Below, piece after piece: positions 45,523 through 52,836 of a stretch of 64,000 bases of DNA. The first letter of the stretch is position 1; every line of letters starts with the position of its first letter. Origin of the DNA: a virus; IMG/VR virus record IMGVR_UViG_3300045972_000807, positions 62,001 to 126,000 of that record, one strand, 5' to 3'. The notes under the pieces were generated by a model, which was not told the origin of the DNA, did not search any database, and was given only the letters and a program-made list of their open reading frames with translations. The position numbers and the translations under genes were made by a program.

Positions 45523-46150
45523 TCCTAAACTGGCTTACGTCATCGACGGTAAGACTGTCTACCTTACAGATAATATTACAGGTTCCGATGTGGGTTTCAT
45601 AGGCCCAAACGGAAGCAGTAACAGCACGTTGACCCTCGGCCTTGTCTCCCGAGATAAGATAGAGCCCTTAGTGCCCCCAAAGGTAATCCCAGAACCACCC
45701 CTTACGCTTGACCAGCAGGTAGCCCGTGCCCAGTCTATTGTAAGGGTTATTATCGAGGCGCAGTACGAGTGGGATAAAATCCAGATTGCCAAAGGCTTTG
45801 CCGAGGCCCGCAACAAGCTGTTACGCATTCCCTTATACCGGGATGCCCTGTGGGAAGCACCTCGTTTTAGGGGTAACCTTAAGAGTCTCTTGGACGAAAT
45901 ACGCTCTCCGGTATCCTCAGCTAGGGGAGCTACGATAAGTGCCGTTGTGGGTGGTACCGGCGGAGGCGGTGGTGGTGCCGCACAAAAGCTACCAATGGGC
46001 CAACTTCCCACAAAGTACATGCGCCGAAGTGCGACACAAGCGGAGAGGCCTGAGCTTACACCTACTCAAGTTTGGGAACTGTCAGTGGACAATCCTAACT
46101 CTTCGGTATCAAAATTCCTCAGAGTGTTCGGTAAACATCATGGCACTTGA
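45515..46150 (+). CDS. Unknown protein preceding the helicase
   Basis: A 211-aa protein. The N-terminal 45 aa form a probable small beta domain (YVIDGKTVYLTDNITGSDVG), then a Pro-rich linker, an Arg-rich helical region (about 65-130), a Gly-rich hinge (GGTGGGGGGAAQ) and a basic C-terminus. No family is recognised. It overlaps the helicase start by 11 nt and is therefore a candidate helicase partner or loader by position only. Confidence 0.7.
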   Translation: MNNPKLAYVIDGKTVYLTDNITGSDVGFIGPNGSSNSTLTLGLVSRDKIEPLVPPKVIPEPPLTLDQQVARAQSIVRVIIEAQYEWDKIQIAKGFAEARNKLLRIPLYRDALWEAPRFRGNLKSLLDEIRSPVSSARGATISAVVGGTGGGGGGAAQKLPMGQLPTKYMRRSATQAERPELTPTQVWELSVDNPNSSVSKFLRVFGKHHGT

Positions 46151-47831
46151 TCTAGATGACGTAGTACCTCCGGTTAACAAGGCAAAGAAGAAACCGGAGG
46201 GAGTCTCATTTAACTTTGATTTGCCTGCAGCACCAACAGCAGCTTCTATAATCGCAGGTACCAATACGCAAGGTCTGCCCAAGATCATTCAGGCTCTCTA
46301 CTCAGGCACATCTGTAAACCCCTTGCCCAAGAAGCTTACCGAGGATGCTTGGGCTGACCTAATAGACGCCTTTAGTCACCCTAAGGAAAACCTTAGTGTC
46401 ATTCAGAAAGTTCTGAGTGCTAACCTTACCAAGGGTCAAAGAGCCGCGTTTAACTACATGGCTGACTTTGTGCTGGACAGAAGCCCCAACAGGTTCTTTA
46501 GTCTTCAAGGTTACGCGGGTACAGGTAAGAGCTACATCGTACGCAGGTTAGTTATGTTCTGCGACTTGGTAGGCGTTGAATGGCTATTGACTGCCCCGAC
46601 CAATAAAGCCACAAAAGTCCTAACCTCGTCTATTCCTGGGATAGATAAAGGCAAGTGCAAGACGATCTACTCAGCACTCAAGCTGACAATGAGCACGGAC
46701 GAGGATCAACAGGTCCTCGTAGACATGGCTCAGGACAACTACTCCTCTCTGGACATTCGCAGCGGTTCACTGCTGTGTATTGACGAGGCCAGCATGCTTA
46801 ACGGCATGGTAACCCAGAAGGTTAAGCAGTGTGCACAAGACTTGAACCTACGCGTTCTTTTGATTGGTGACCCCGACCAGTTGAGGCCTGTCGGCGAGGC
46901 TAGAAGTTCAGCGTGGGACCTCTCAATTGTCGAGACACGCATCGACAATGCCCAACAGAACCTTGTTAGGCACGTTAAGCTCCTTGAGGTTAAGCGTTTT
47001 GAGAACGAGCTACTAGACTTAAGCGTCCGTATTCGTGCTTGTATCCGGAAAGGCAAACTTCCTCCAGGTGGGCCATCTGACTTGTTCCTGCATGTACCTG
47101 AAGAGGTCGAGGTATTCAAAGACAAAGCCACATTTGAGGCGCACATCCTACAATTGAAGACCCCTGAGGACTTCAAGGACGTTAAGGTAATTGCTTGGCG
47201 AAACCGAACGGTAGAACACTACAACGATATAATCCGTAAGAACATTGGGTTCAACGATGAGTATAACGTGGGTGACCTTCTTATGCTTGCCCAGCCTAAG
47301 CTCCAGAAGGTTAACTACCGAAGGAGCGTAATCATTGCCAACATCGACGAAGAGGTTGTGGTGCAGGTAGTGGCACAAAAGAGCATGAAGCCTCAGTCCA
47401 TGTTCTTCCCCAACCTGCCTATGATCGACTATTGGGAACTGACTACACAGACAACGGACTTTCAAGACAAGCCTACCCAGATAGTTGTCAACATGCCTCT
47501 ATTGGAAGATCATGGCCTTGAAGATGCTTTACAGCAAATGGCTACAGCGGCCAAGCGGGTTAAGCAGCAGAGCTTCAGCGACAAGGCCAACTCAAGGCGC
47601 TTAAGGGAAGAAGCGTCTCAACGGTGGAAAGAGTATTGGTCTCTCCGTGAGGAGTTTACGCTAGTACGGTTCGCCTATGCTTTCACGGCGCACAGGGCGC
47701 AAGGTAGCAGTATCAACAAGGTTTACGTTGACGTTAGAGACATCTTGGCTAACCCTGACCCAGACGAAAAGTTGGAATGCCTTTACGTTGCGGATACCCG
47801 GGCAAGAACCACTATGAGGGTGCTGATATGA
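46140..47831 (+). CDS. SF1B DNA helicase (Dda/RecD2-like)
   Basis: A 563-aa protein, start MALDLDDVVPPVNKAKKKPE; the frame is open further upstream but only through the preceding gene's sequence. Motifs: Walker A GYAGTGKS (124-131), motif Ia LLTAPTNKA, Walker B LLCIDEAS (211-218), motif III IGDPDQLRPVG (242-252), and motif V/VI in FTAHRAQGSS (515-524) and YVADTRA (549-555). The AHRAQGSS.. and GDPDQL patterns place it with Dda/RecD-like 5'-3' helicases. The first 90 aa are a non-conserved extension. The expected role is fork progression, recombination or origin opening in phage replication, consistent with the exonuclease and iteron locus nearby. Confidence 0.92.
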   Translation: MALDLDDVVPPVNKAKKKPEGVSFNFDLPAAPTAASIIAGTNTQGLPKIIQALYSGTSVNPLPKKLTEDAWADLIDAFSHPKENLSVIQKVLSANLTKGQRAAFNYMADFVLDRSPNRFFSLQGYAGTGKSYIVRRLVMFCDLVGVEWLLTAPTNKATKVLTSSIPGIDKGKCKTIYSALKLTMSTDEDQQVLVDMAQDNYSSLDIRSGSLLCIDEASMLNGMVTQKVKQCAQDLNLRVLLIGDPDQLRPVGEARSSAWDLSIVETRIDNAQQNLVRHVKLLEVKRFENELLDLSVRIRACIRKGKLPPGGPSDLFLHVPEEVEVFKDKATFEAHILQLKTPEDFKDVKVIAWRNRTVEHYNDIIRKNIGFNDEYNVGDLLMLAQPKLQKVNYRRSVIIANIDEEVVVQVVAQKSMKPQSMFFPNLPMIDYWELTTQTTDFQDKPTQIVVNMPLLEDHGLEDALQQMATAAKRVKQQSFSDKANSRRLREEASQRWKEYWSLREEFTLVRFAYAFTAHRAQGSSINKVYVDVRDILANPDPDEKLECLYVADTRARTTMRVLI

Positions 47832-48103
47832 TGTTCGCAAACCCAATGCAAGCGGCCTATGAAAATATGGGCTGCAAGATCATCGTAACCCAAGATCAAC
47901 CAAAAATGGTTCTGTCGGATGACTGTCCGGTTACACCAGAGTTCAGAGCGGAGATAAACTTATGGATGCTTGGGTTCTTTGGTATGTCTAATCTCATAGA
48001 AGACGGTCAGGCAAAGAAGGTCGGGAATACTCTTATGATGAATCCTCGAACATACCTAGCGTTTAAAGAGTCGGTTAAAGCCAGGCTACCAAAGCATTAC
48101 TAG
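47828..48103 (+). CDS. Small protein of unknown function
   Basis: A 91-aa protein starting at the ATG that overlaps the helicase stop (ATGA) behind GAGGGTG. It contains IIVTQDQPKMVLSDDCPVTP and MLGFFGMSNLIEDG, with a basic helical C-terminus. No domain is recognised. It is translationally coupled to the helicase and may be an accessory factor. Confidence 0.7.
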   Translation: MMFANPMQAAYENMGCKIIVTQDQPKMVLSDDCPVTPEFRAEINLWMLGFFGMSNLIEDGQAKKVGNTLMMNPRTYLAFKESVKARLPKHY

Positions 48104-48112
48104 GAAACGGCC

Positions 48113-48340
48113 ATGATGAAACCAAGCATGCTAATGAACATGACCGACTCTGAGCTACTGGTGGAGCTCGACAACATCAAGCACAAGAGTCCAGTGATCT
48201 TTGAACTGTACCTGCGATTAAAGAGTTTTGAGGAACACTTTGACAATGGTGAAGAGGTTGATTTAACTCCTAAACCAAAAAAGATACGGCACACGCAATG
48301 TCCTGTGTGCTTGGCGCATATCGAAATGGAGGAGCAATAA
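48113..48340 (+). CDS. Small protein with a C-terminal CxxC motif
   Basis: A 75-aa protein behind AGGAAAC. It has a helical N-terminal two-thirds (LLVELDNIKHKSPVIFELYL), an acidic stretch, and a basic region leading to a single CPVC knuckle near the end (about residues 63-66). A lone CxxC would need dimerisation or a partner to bind zinc. Function unknown. Confidence 0.65.
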   Translation: MMKPSMLMNMTDSELLVELDNIKHKSPVIFELYLRLKSFEEHFDNGEEVDLTPKPKKIRHTQCPVCLAHIEMEEQ

Positions 48341-48341
48341 A

Positions 48342-48485
48342 ATGCTAGTTGAGATACTTTCACATCGGCCTTGGTGGGCTCCCTACGCTGTTATGGTCTC
48401 AGGATTTGTCTACCTGTTCTGCGTCGTACACCTAGTAATTGACTACTGTAAGGACAGAAAGGAACAAGCAGATGGCCAATCCTAA
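48342..48485 (+). CDS. 47-aa single-pass membrane protein
   Basis: A 47-aa ORF with a strong GGAGGAG ribosome-binding site. MLVEILSHRPWWAPYAVMVS is followed by a hydrophobic helix (about 13-34) and a charged cytoplasmic-type tail (YCKDRKEQADGQS). It overlaps the next start by 14 nt. Small inner-membrane proteins of this kind are common in phage early regions; the target is unknown. Confidence 0.65.
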   Translation: MLVEILSHRPWWAPYAVMVSGFVYLFCVVHLVIDYCKDRKEQADGQS

Positions 48486-48693
48486 ATGGATACACGTTAC
48501 TGAAGATAACCTTCACATCATAGCTAGTAGATGCGACTTCACCTACCCTCACAGTACCGAGGACTCGGCTGGCAAAAAGGATGAAAAGCGGTCTGAAGCT
48601 ATCGGACACCGTGACGGCGACATCGTGATTACTAGCAAGATGGGTTGGCTTGACATGGCTGACTTCCGAGTTATGCTGGATTGGAAAGACTAG
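48472..48693 (+). CDS. Small unknown protein
   Basis: A 73-aa protein starting MANPKWIHVTEDNLHIIASR after AAAGGAAC; the ATG inside the end of the preceding ORF is preferred over an upstream in-frame codon without a ribosome-binding site. The sequence is polar and mixed alpha/beta with no recognised domain. It lies between two small membrane proteins. Confidence 0.65.
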   Translation: MANPKWIHVTEDNLHIIASRCDFTYPHSTEDSAGKKDEKRSEAIGHRDGDIVITSKMGWLDMADFRVMLDWKD

Positions 48694-48696
48694 AAC

Positions 48697-48834
48697 ATGC
48701 TTGAATTTATTCTAACTTTACCTGCCTGGGCTTTCGGTGTAAGTATCTCAGTCGTATCCTTTTGGGTTCTCTCAATTGGGATCCTTATCTACAGTGTGCT
48801 AACGGCACCCGATGCGCCCAACGATCAGGAATGA
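48697..48834 (+). CDS. 45-aa membrane protein
   Basis: A 45-aa ORF behind GGAAAG, starting 3 nt after the preceding TAG. It is almost wholly hydrophobic (LPAWAFGVSISVVSFWVLSI onward, about 8-35) with a short polar C-terminus (APDAPNDQE), predicting one membrane helix. Function unknown. Confidence 0.6.
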   Translation: MLEFILTLPAWAFGVSISVVSFWVLSIGILIYSVLTAPDAPNDQE

Positions 48835-48840
48835 CCTTGT

Positions 48841-49317
48841 ATGCCTAACTTAGCCAGCCGAATAAAGGGTCCAGTAGACTGGGCATTTGGTTTAGTTCCT
48901 GCTGAAGGATATCCCAGCGACATACTAAAAGACAATACTATCTTTAGGTGCTGTAACTGCTGCGGAGAGATTCAAAAAAAGACAGTTTGGTTCTCCTACA
49001 GTGGAGTCCGTAAAGACTACTCGCACACCTGCAGAAGTTGCTGTAGTTTTATATCTCTGCTTAGCCACGAGATGGCTAAAGACGAGGAGGTTAGACCAAA
49101 GCGAATCCGAGGGCCCAACAAACTCAAACCTGCTGAAACCTTATGGGAAGCATGGAACACCACTTGGTGCCTATACAAGAAAAGAAAACTTAAAGAGGAC
49201 AACCTAACATGGCTGAAAACACAGAGCAGAAAAAAGAACCTGTCGATGCAGCAGAACGCTACGCCAAGCTTGCCGCAGACAATCGGTACCTCACCTTCCT
49301 GCTCAAATGCTACGTAG
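48841..49317 (+). CDS. Cys-rich zinc-binding protein, possible frameshift donor
   Basis: Up to 158 aa. The core has two Cys pairs, FRCCNCCGEIQKKTVWF and HTCRSCC, probably one zinc-binding treble-clef or ribbon of about 30 aa, followed by a basic segment (RPKRIRGPNKLKPAETLWEA). The last 36 codons overlap the next gene and read as low-complexity (SRKKNLSMQQNATPSLPQ), unlike the rest. A canonical A_AAA_AAG heptamer occurs in this frame at 49230-49236; a -1 slip there would join this protein to the next one. Either a long overlap or programmed frameshifting is possible. No function is assigned. Confidence 0.65.
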   Translation: MPNLASRIKGPVDWAFGLVPAEGYPSDILKDNTIFRCCNCCGEIQKKTVWFSYSGVRKDYSHTCRSCCSFISLLSHEMAKDEEVRPKRIRGPNKLKPAETLWEAWNTTWCLYKKRKLKEDNLTWLKTQSRKKNLSMQQNATPSLPQTIGTSPSCSNAT

Positions 49318-49508
49318 AGCATCATACGGGCGAAATAAAACTTAACAACGATCTTTTGGGGAGCTTAACGATTAATGCTAAGCACATGGTTGATCTAGGC
49401 AAACCAAAAAGCCCTGAATGCCGCCATCAAAAGACTAAGTGGAATATTCAGTTTACATCGGGTACATGCCAAGACTGCGGTAAACATCTTGAAGCCTCTG
49501 ATTACTAG
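49209..49508 (+). CDS. Small protein with C-terminal Cys/His motif
   Basis: A 99-aa protein behind AGAGGAC. The N-terminal half is helical (EPVDAAERYAKLAADNRYLT). The C-terminus contains CRHQKTKWNIQ and GTCQDCGKH, a C-x-H / C-x2-C-x2-H arrangement likely to bind zinc. It overlaps the previous gene by 109 nt in the -1 frame and may be made both separately and as a fusion. Confidence 0.72.
   Translation: MAENTEQKKEPVDAAERYAKLAADNRYLTFLLKCYVEHHTGEIKLNNDLLGSLTINAKHMVDLGKPKSPECRHQKTKWNIQFTSGTCQDCGKHLEASDY
49230..49236 (+). other. Candidate -1 frameshift site A_AAA_AAG
   Basis: In the frame of the gene starting at 48841 the codons read AGA AAA AAG, giving the heptamer A AAA AAG that drives -1 frameshifting in E. 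coli dnaX. After slippage, reading continues GAA CCT GTC in the frame of the gene at 49209. I see no strong downstream stem, so the effect is unproven. Confidence 0.4.
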
Positions 49509-49521
49509 GGCCTAACCGTAG

Positions 49522-49547
49522 ATAGCAAACAATTTGAATGTTGCTAT
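49522..49547. repeat. Intergenic hairpin related to the iteron
   Basis: ATAGCAA (49522-49528) and TTGCTAT (49541-49547) form a 7-bp inverted repeat. ATAGCAA is also the core of the 19-bp iteron, and the loop contains AATTTGAAT as found near 42440. A CACCCACC element follows. It may be an additional regulatory site before the gene at 49572. Confidence 0.4.
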
Positions 49548-49571
49548 TCACCCACCAACCTTAGGAATTTT

Positions 49572-49940
49572 ATGACACAGCAAGGCATTAAGCTAGGAAA
49601 CAAGTCCATTGAGACTTACGCCAGTAAGCACGGCGCGGTAGACCAAAATGGCAAGGTTGTGTTTCCCAGCTGGGAAAACCTACGTTCGCTTTACAAAAAT
49701 CTGGTAACAGACATCGTTAACGATTTCGTCGCTATGTCTGACCAGCAAGACGAGGCAGCCGATCCCAGTGTCGTAACTGACATCGAACCCAAGCCTTCTA
49801 CGCCTAGCGACCAATACTACGGCCCTGCAATGGACGCAGCTATCGGTATCCTTCACTCGCAGGGATACGAATACCAGATGACCGAAAATGGTCTGGCTTG
49901 GGTTGTTACGACGCCCAAAGAAAACACCTTGGTGCAATAG
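49572..49940 (+). CDS. Unknown acidic protein
   Basis: A 122-aa protein starting MTQQGIKLGNKSIETYASKH. A polar N-terminal domain with an amphipathic helix (NLRSLYKNLVTDIVNDFVAM) is joined by an acidic/Pro-rich linker to a C-terminal part (YGPAMDAAIGILHSQGYEYQ). No family is recognised. It is preceded by a small hairpin and a CACCCACC motif and may begin a new transcript. Its TAG overlaps the GTG start of the next gene by one base. Confidence 0.68.
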   Translation: MTQQGIKLGNKSIETYASKHGAVDQNGKVVFPSWENLRSLYKNLVTDIVNDFVAMSDQQDEAADPSVVTDIEPKPSTPSDQYYGPAMDAAIGILHSQGYEYQMTENGLAWVVTTPKENTLVQ

Positions 49941-50158
49941 TGCTTACTGAGCAAGACTCAGATGACTTAGAGGAACCTCGCATAGATTGGCAAGGCGCTC
50001 TAGGTCCAACGTTGATATTCAGCAAAGGTCGTAGGCAAGTGCTTAGTCGAGCAGAACAGTTACATATAAAGCTGGGACTAATCGACATTGGGACGCTCGA
50101 GGCAAAGTACCGCATGTCTTTATTTGAGCGCGCTAAACTTTTTAATAAGGGTAGTTAA
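49940..50158 (+). CDS. Small unknown protein with GTG start
   Basis: A 72-aa protein. The frame is open upstream to a TTG within the previous gene, but the GTG at 49940 (TAGTG overlap) gives a compact start at LTEQDSDDLEEPRIDWQGAL. It is an acidic N-terminus followed by a helical part (SRAEQLHIKLGLIDIGTLEA). The domain is unknown; a similar TAGTG junction occurs at 55131-55135. Confidence 0.6.
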   Translation: MLTEQDSDDLEEPRIDWQGALGPTLIFSKGRRQVLSRAEQLHIKLGLIDIGTLEAKYRMSLFERAKLFNKGS

Positions 50159-50164
50159 CCTATT

Positions 50165-50350
50165 ATGACTGAAGATTTCCGTAATAGCAAGAAATTTGTT
50201 AAATGGGAAGAGTTGCAGGAAGAATACGCCAAGCGACAGGAAAGCAAAGAAGCCTTAAGGAAAAAAGCTATTACCTACATATCGGCGGTATTAGTTTCTA
50301 CCCTTGTCGCCTTGACCGCAGTTCTTATCTACAACTACACCCTACACTAA
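50165..50350 (+). CDS. C-tail-anchored small membrane protein
   Basis: A 61-aa protein with a highly charged helical N-terminus (residues 1-35, rich in Glu, Lys, Arg) and a C-terminal hydrophobic helix (ITYISAVLVSTLVALTAVLI) ending just before the stop. The topology is a tail-anchored protein with its charged part in the cytoplasm. Function unknown; a holin or regulatory microprotein cannot be judged from sequence. Confidence 0.65.
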   Translation: MTEDFRNSKKFVKWEELQEEYAKRQESKEALRKKAITYISAVLVSTLVALTAVLIYNYTLH

Positions 50351-50368
50351 CACAACATAGGAACATAA

Positions 50369-50809
50369 ATGTTAGAAGCAGTACAAACTACCGAAGAAGA
50401 CTTTGGTAACTCGCTTACCTTCCTTAACGCAACAGGCGACGTTACCATTACCTGGGACGCAGAGAACGACGAGAAGATTAAAGCACTTGTCCGAGACAAG
50501 ATGGCTAAGGGATACGTCTTCTTTACTCTCCGCAAGGTTGTTATCGAAGCCGTAAAGGTAAAGCGCAAGATCGGCGAAAAAGGCGTAGACACGATTACTA
50601 GCCTGGTAATCGAAGACGCCGAGTTTGATAAGCTGGTAAAGGACATGGACGACCGTGACCTTGCTACGCTTATGAAAGACCGTACGGCCCAGTTAGCCAA
50701 GCGTACAGGCAAGTCAAAAGAGTTCACCTCGATTGGCCGTGCCAAAGACGCCGACGAGGTTGTTAAGGGTAAGCAGGCACTAGCCGTAAGGCCAGTCGTC
50801 GGGGGCTAG
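50369..50809 (+). CDS. Unknown protein, possible virion-associated
   Basis: A 146-aa soluble protein behind AGGAAC. The N-terminus has a beta-rich part (SLTFLNATGDVTITWDAEND), then a region with VRDKMAKGYVFFTLRKVVIE and a helical, Asp/Lys-rich C-terminal half (EFDKLVKDMDDRDLATLMKD). The family is not recognised. It is followed after 1 nt by the 262-aa gene, with which it is likely co-expressed. Confidence 0.68.
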   Translation: MLEAVQTTEEDFGNSLTFLNATGDVTITWDAENDEKIKALVRDKMAKGYVFFTLRKVVIEAVKVKRKIGEKGVDTITSLVIEDAEFDKLVKDMDDRDLATLMKDRTAQLAKRTGKSKEFTSIGRAKDADEVVKGKQALAVRPVVGG

Positions 50810-50810
50810 T

Positions 50811-51599
50811 ATGCCCATAGTGGTGTCGCCTCCGCCTGTACAAGGTACGGGGGCAATCTACTGGCCTACTACTGCTACTGCTAACAATACAGGCATGTGG
50901 TACACAGGTAGCGGAACTGTGTACACCACACCCTCAACGGTTGGCACATTTTACATCCCGCCTCAAATAATAACTACAACCGCGGCGACATCCACGCAGT
51001 TCATAAGCCTATGTACGCCAACCGGCACATCGCTTACTAGCTGGATTTACTATCCCGTAAGCTCAGATTGGACGCCTACACCTGAGCAGTTAGCGTCCGA
51101 AGCCAGGTACAAAAGAGAGCAAAAAAGACTTCATGCGATCAAGGTGGAACGTGCCAAAGGTTCCATCAAGAGAGCACTGAAGCTAATGGACAACGTGGGC
51201 TTTGGCAACGAGGTTAAAGTGTTCCTTGGTGGAAGTGCTGTTGAGGTATCACACCCCGATAGCATGTTCAAATTCCTTTTGTCCAAGAGCCGTTACTCAG
51301 GCTTGATTGACAAGACGATAAACATCAGCGGGCACATGATACCGTACAAGCTAGAGCTCTACACAAAGACAGACGTGCATGTGGCCGACCTTTGCGTCTA
51401 CATGCAGGACACGCCTATCCTGGATCAGATACTCGCCCTCAGCATGTTTATCAAGTCTGGCGACGAGGATTATATCCTGGAAAAAGCAAACTGGACAATT
51501 AAAGACAAAGACCCCGTGCTAAGGCAGGCGATTCTCTTGGAGAAGCCCTGTCTTAGCAACAAACTAAAACGAATTCCCTACAACCACCACCGACCTTAA
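50811..51599 (+). CDS. Unknown protein with Thr/Pro-rich N-terminus
   Basis: A 262-aa protein starting right after the previous TAG. The first 90 aa are rich in Thr, Ser, Tyr and Pro with low complexity (YWPTTATANNTGMWYTGSGT). The C-terminal 165 aa form a folded domain with a basic helix (QKRLHAIKVERAKGSIKRAL) and a mixed alpha/beta part (VKVFLGGSAVEVSHPDSMFK, LCVYMQDTPILDQILALSMF). It resembles a structural protein with a flexible extension, but no family is recognised. Confidence 0.68.
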   Translation: MPIVVSPPPVQGTGAIYWPTTATANNTGMWYTGSGTVYTTPSTVGTFYIPPQIITTTAATSTQFISLCTPTGTSLTSWIYYPVSSDWTPTPEQLASEARYKREQKRLHAIKVERAKGSIKRALKLMDNVGFGNEVKVFLGGSAVEVSHPDSMFKFLLSKSRYSGLIDKTINISGHMIPYKLELYTKTDVHVADLCVYMQDTPILDQILALSMFIKSGDEDYILEKANWTIKDKDPVLRQAILLEKPCLSNKLKRIPYNHHRP

Positions 51600-51619
51600 C
51601 TTTTCACTAGGAGCCTCCC

Positions 51620-52111
51620 ATGAACGATACCAACAGCGCAGCAAACTATACGCCCATCCATAGCCTGGATTCCACCCCAGCCACTCTGGACGATTTCAAA
51701 GCCATCCCGTTGGCCGAGTACAACCAGTTCGTAAACGGCTACGCTCAGCAAGTTCTGGCCTTCATGGCCCTGGCCGACCAAGTGTCTGACAGCCAGTTCT
51801 CTGACAGCAACATTCCATCGCACGTCCGCATCGTTGTTCCTTCCCTCAACATCGACCTGCACCTGCCGCTCAAGCTGGAAATCAATACCGTTGCAGACAC
51901 CATCACCAGCTCCATTATGACCGCCAAGGTGTCGGCCGCCACGGTGCGCCTTTCCACCGCAATCTCAGCGGCTATTCAAGCTGCCAAATCCGCAATTGAC
52001 GCGGCCAATGACGCTGCGGCTTCTGAAGCGCGAAGCGTTGCCGAAGCCCAAGAAGCCGCGCCGTTACCCACGATTGCCGAGCAAATCTCGGACACAACTT
52101 CCGCAGTATAA
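51620..52111 (+). CDS. Alanine-rich helical protein
   Basis: A 163-aa protein behind AGGAG. The N-terminal 90 aa are mixed (DDFKAIPLAEYNQFVNGYAQ, SHVRIVVPSLNIDLHLPLKL); the C-terminal 70 aa are strongly Ala-rich and helical (SAAIQAAKSAIDAANDAAAS), predicting a coiled coil. Codon use is more C-rich at third positions than in its neighbours, which may mean high expression or separate origin. Function unknown. Confidence 0.68.
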   Translation: MNDTNSAANYTPIHSLDSTPATLDDFKAIPLAEYNQFVNGYAQQVLAFMALADQVSDSQFSDSNIPSHVRIVVPSLNIDLHLPLKLEINTVADTITSSIMTAKVSAATVRLSTAISAAIQAAKSAIDAANDAAASEARSVAEAQEAAPLPTIAEQISDTTSAV

Positions 52112-52118
52112 CTAAAGG

Positions 52119-52143
52119 ACAGGGTGGTCAGGAGCCACCCTGT
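52119..52143 (+). promoter_or_regulatory. Hairpin with Shine-Dalgarno in its loop, before the ACP gene
   Basis: ACAGGGTGG and CCACCCTGT form a perfect 9-bp stem whose loop (TCAGGAG) contains AGGAG. The loop sequence is 14 nt from the ACP start at 52149, too far unless the stem folds, in which case spacing may change. It may be a terminator, with a TTTA tail, or a translational control element. Confidence 0.5.
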
Positions 52144-52148
52144 TTACT

Positions 52149-52406
52149 ATGACCACAACACGCACACCCAAAACACAAGCTGAGATCCAAGAGTATCTTT
52201 TCAAATACGTTAAGGACAACATAGGTTTCTCTGGCGAGATCGACATTAACGCCCCGCTGGCAGACCAAGGCTTCGATAGCCTCGACAGCATCGAGCTGGT
52301 CATGGACCTTGAGGACGTGTACCTGATTGAAATAGCCGACGAGGTAGCCGAGAAATGGACTACCTTGGCCGACGTTATTCTGTCTGTAGTAGCCTTGACA
52401 AAATAA
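52149..52406 (+). CDS. Acyl carrier protein
   Basis: An 85-aa acidic helical protein with the ACP signature around the phosphopantetheine-attachment serine: QGFDSLDSIELVMDLEDVYL, with Ser44 in the DSL motif, followed by IEIADEVAEKWTTLADVI, matching helices II-III of bacterial AcpP. Host ACP carries acyl chains for fatty-acid and lipid A synthesis in the cytoplasm. A phage copy might redirect acyl transfer or modify a virion or host component; this is inference. No acyltransferase, ACP synthase or ketosynthase is visible nearby, so it must rely on host enzymes for its 4'-phosphopantetheine. Similarity in length and motif to AcpP makes the assignment firm. Confidence 0.88.
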   Translation: MTTTRTPKTQAEIQEYLFKYVKDNIGFSGEIDINAPLADQGFDSLDSIELVMDLEDVYLIEIADEVAEKWTTLADVILSVVALTK

Positions 52407-52415
52407 GGAACAACA

Positions 52416-52826
52416 ATGTCTGACGAATCCTCCCAAGAACAAGAAGTTCTTTCTGAAGAACAGGAAAGTTCAAACGTGCTACCTACAGCTACGCCTTTTG
52501 CATCTGTCCGTGTGGACATGCTGGCCGATAGCCGAAGGCTGGAGAAGATTGCCAAGGTTGGCGAACAAACTGTATTCCCGCAGGACGTTGTCCGCATAGG
52601 TGAGTGGAAAGACTTGCCTAGCGAGTGGCCTGTCATACCGCATATCGTTCGAGGCCCAGCCCACTTCTGCGGCCCTAACCTCGTGGCTGTGCGCTTTGAG
52701 GACTCGGAAGGCTTTGTCTACTTCCCAATCCCTTCGGTAGTGGCAAACCTCTTGGGCGCAGCTTACGAAAAAGGCTCACGCACCGCGTTAGCTAACGCGC
52801 GTAAAGCGCTCGGACTCCGCCACTAG
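52416..52826 (+). CDS. Unknown protein downstream of ACP
   Basis: A 136-aa protein behind AAGGAAC. The first 30 residues are acidic and Ser/Gln-rich (EQEVLSEEQESSNVLPTATP); the remainder is a compact alpha/beta sequence with PSEWPVIPHIVRGPAHFCGP and a basic C-terminal helix (RTALANARKALGLRH). No family is recognised. Being 9 nt after the ACP gene, it is a possible ACP partner by position only. Confidence 0.66.
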   Translation: MSDESSQEQEVLSEEQESSNVLPTATPFASVRVDMLADSRRLEKIAKVGEQTVFPQDVVRIGEWKDLPSEWPVIPHIVRGPAHFCGPNLVAVRFEDSEGFVYFPIPSVVANLLGAAYEKGSRTALANARKALGLRH

Positions 52827-52836
52827 GACTTGAATC

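Noticed and set aside
45939-46139. N-terminal extension of the helicase
   Set aside because: The extra 67 codons overlap the previous gene in another frame and look non-coding; the ATG at 46140 is compact with its neighbour.
49209-49940. Readthrough of the TAG at 49506 into the gene at 49572
   Set aside because: The two genes are in the same frame with no other stop between, but the intervening 21 codons are low-quality and the downstream gene has its own start; chance is a sufficient explanation.
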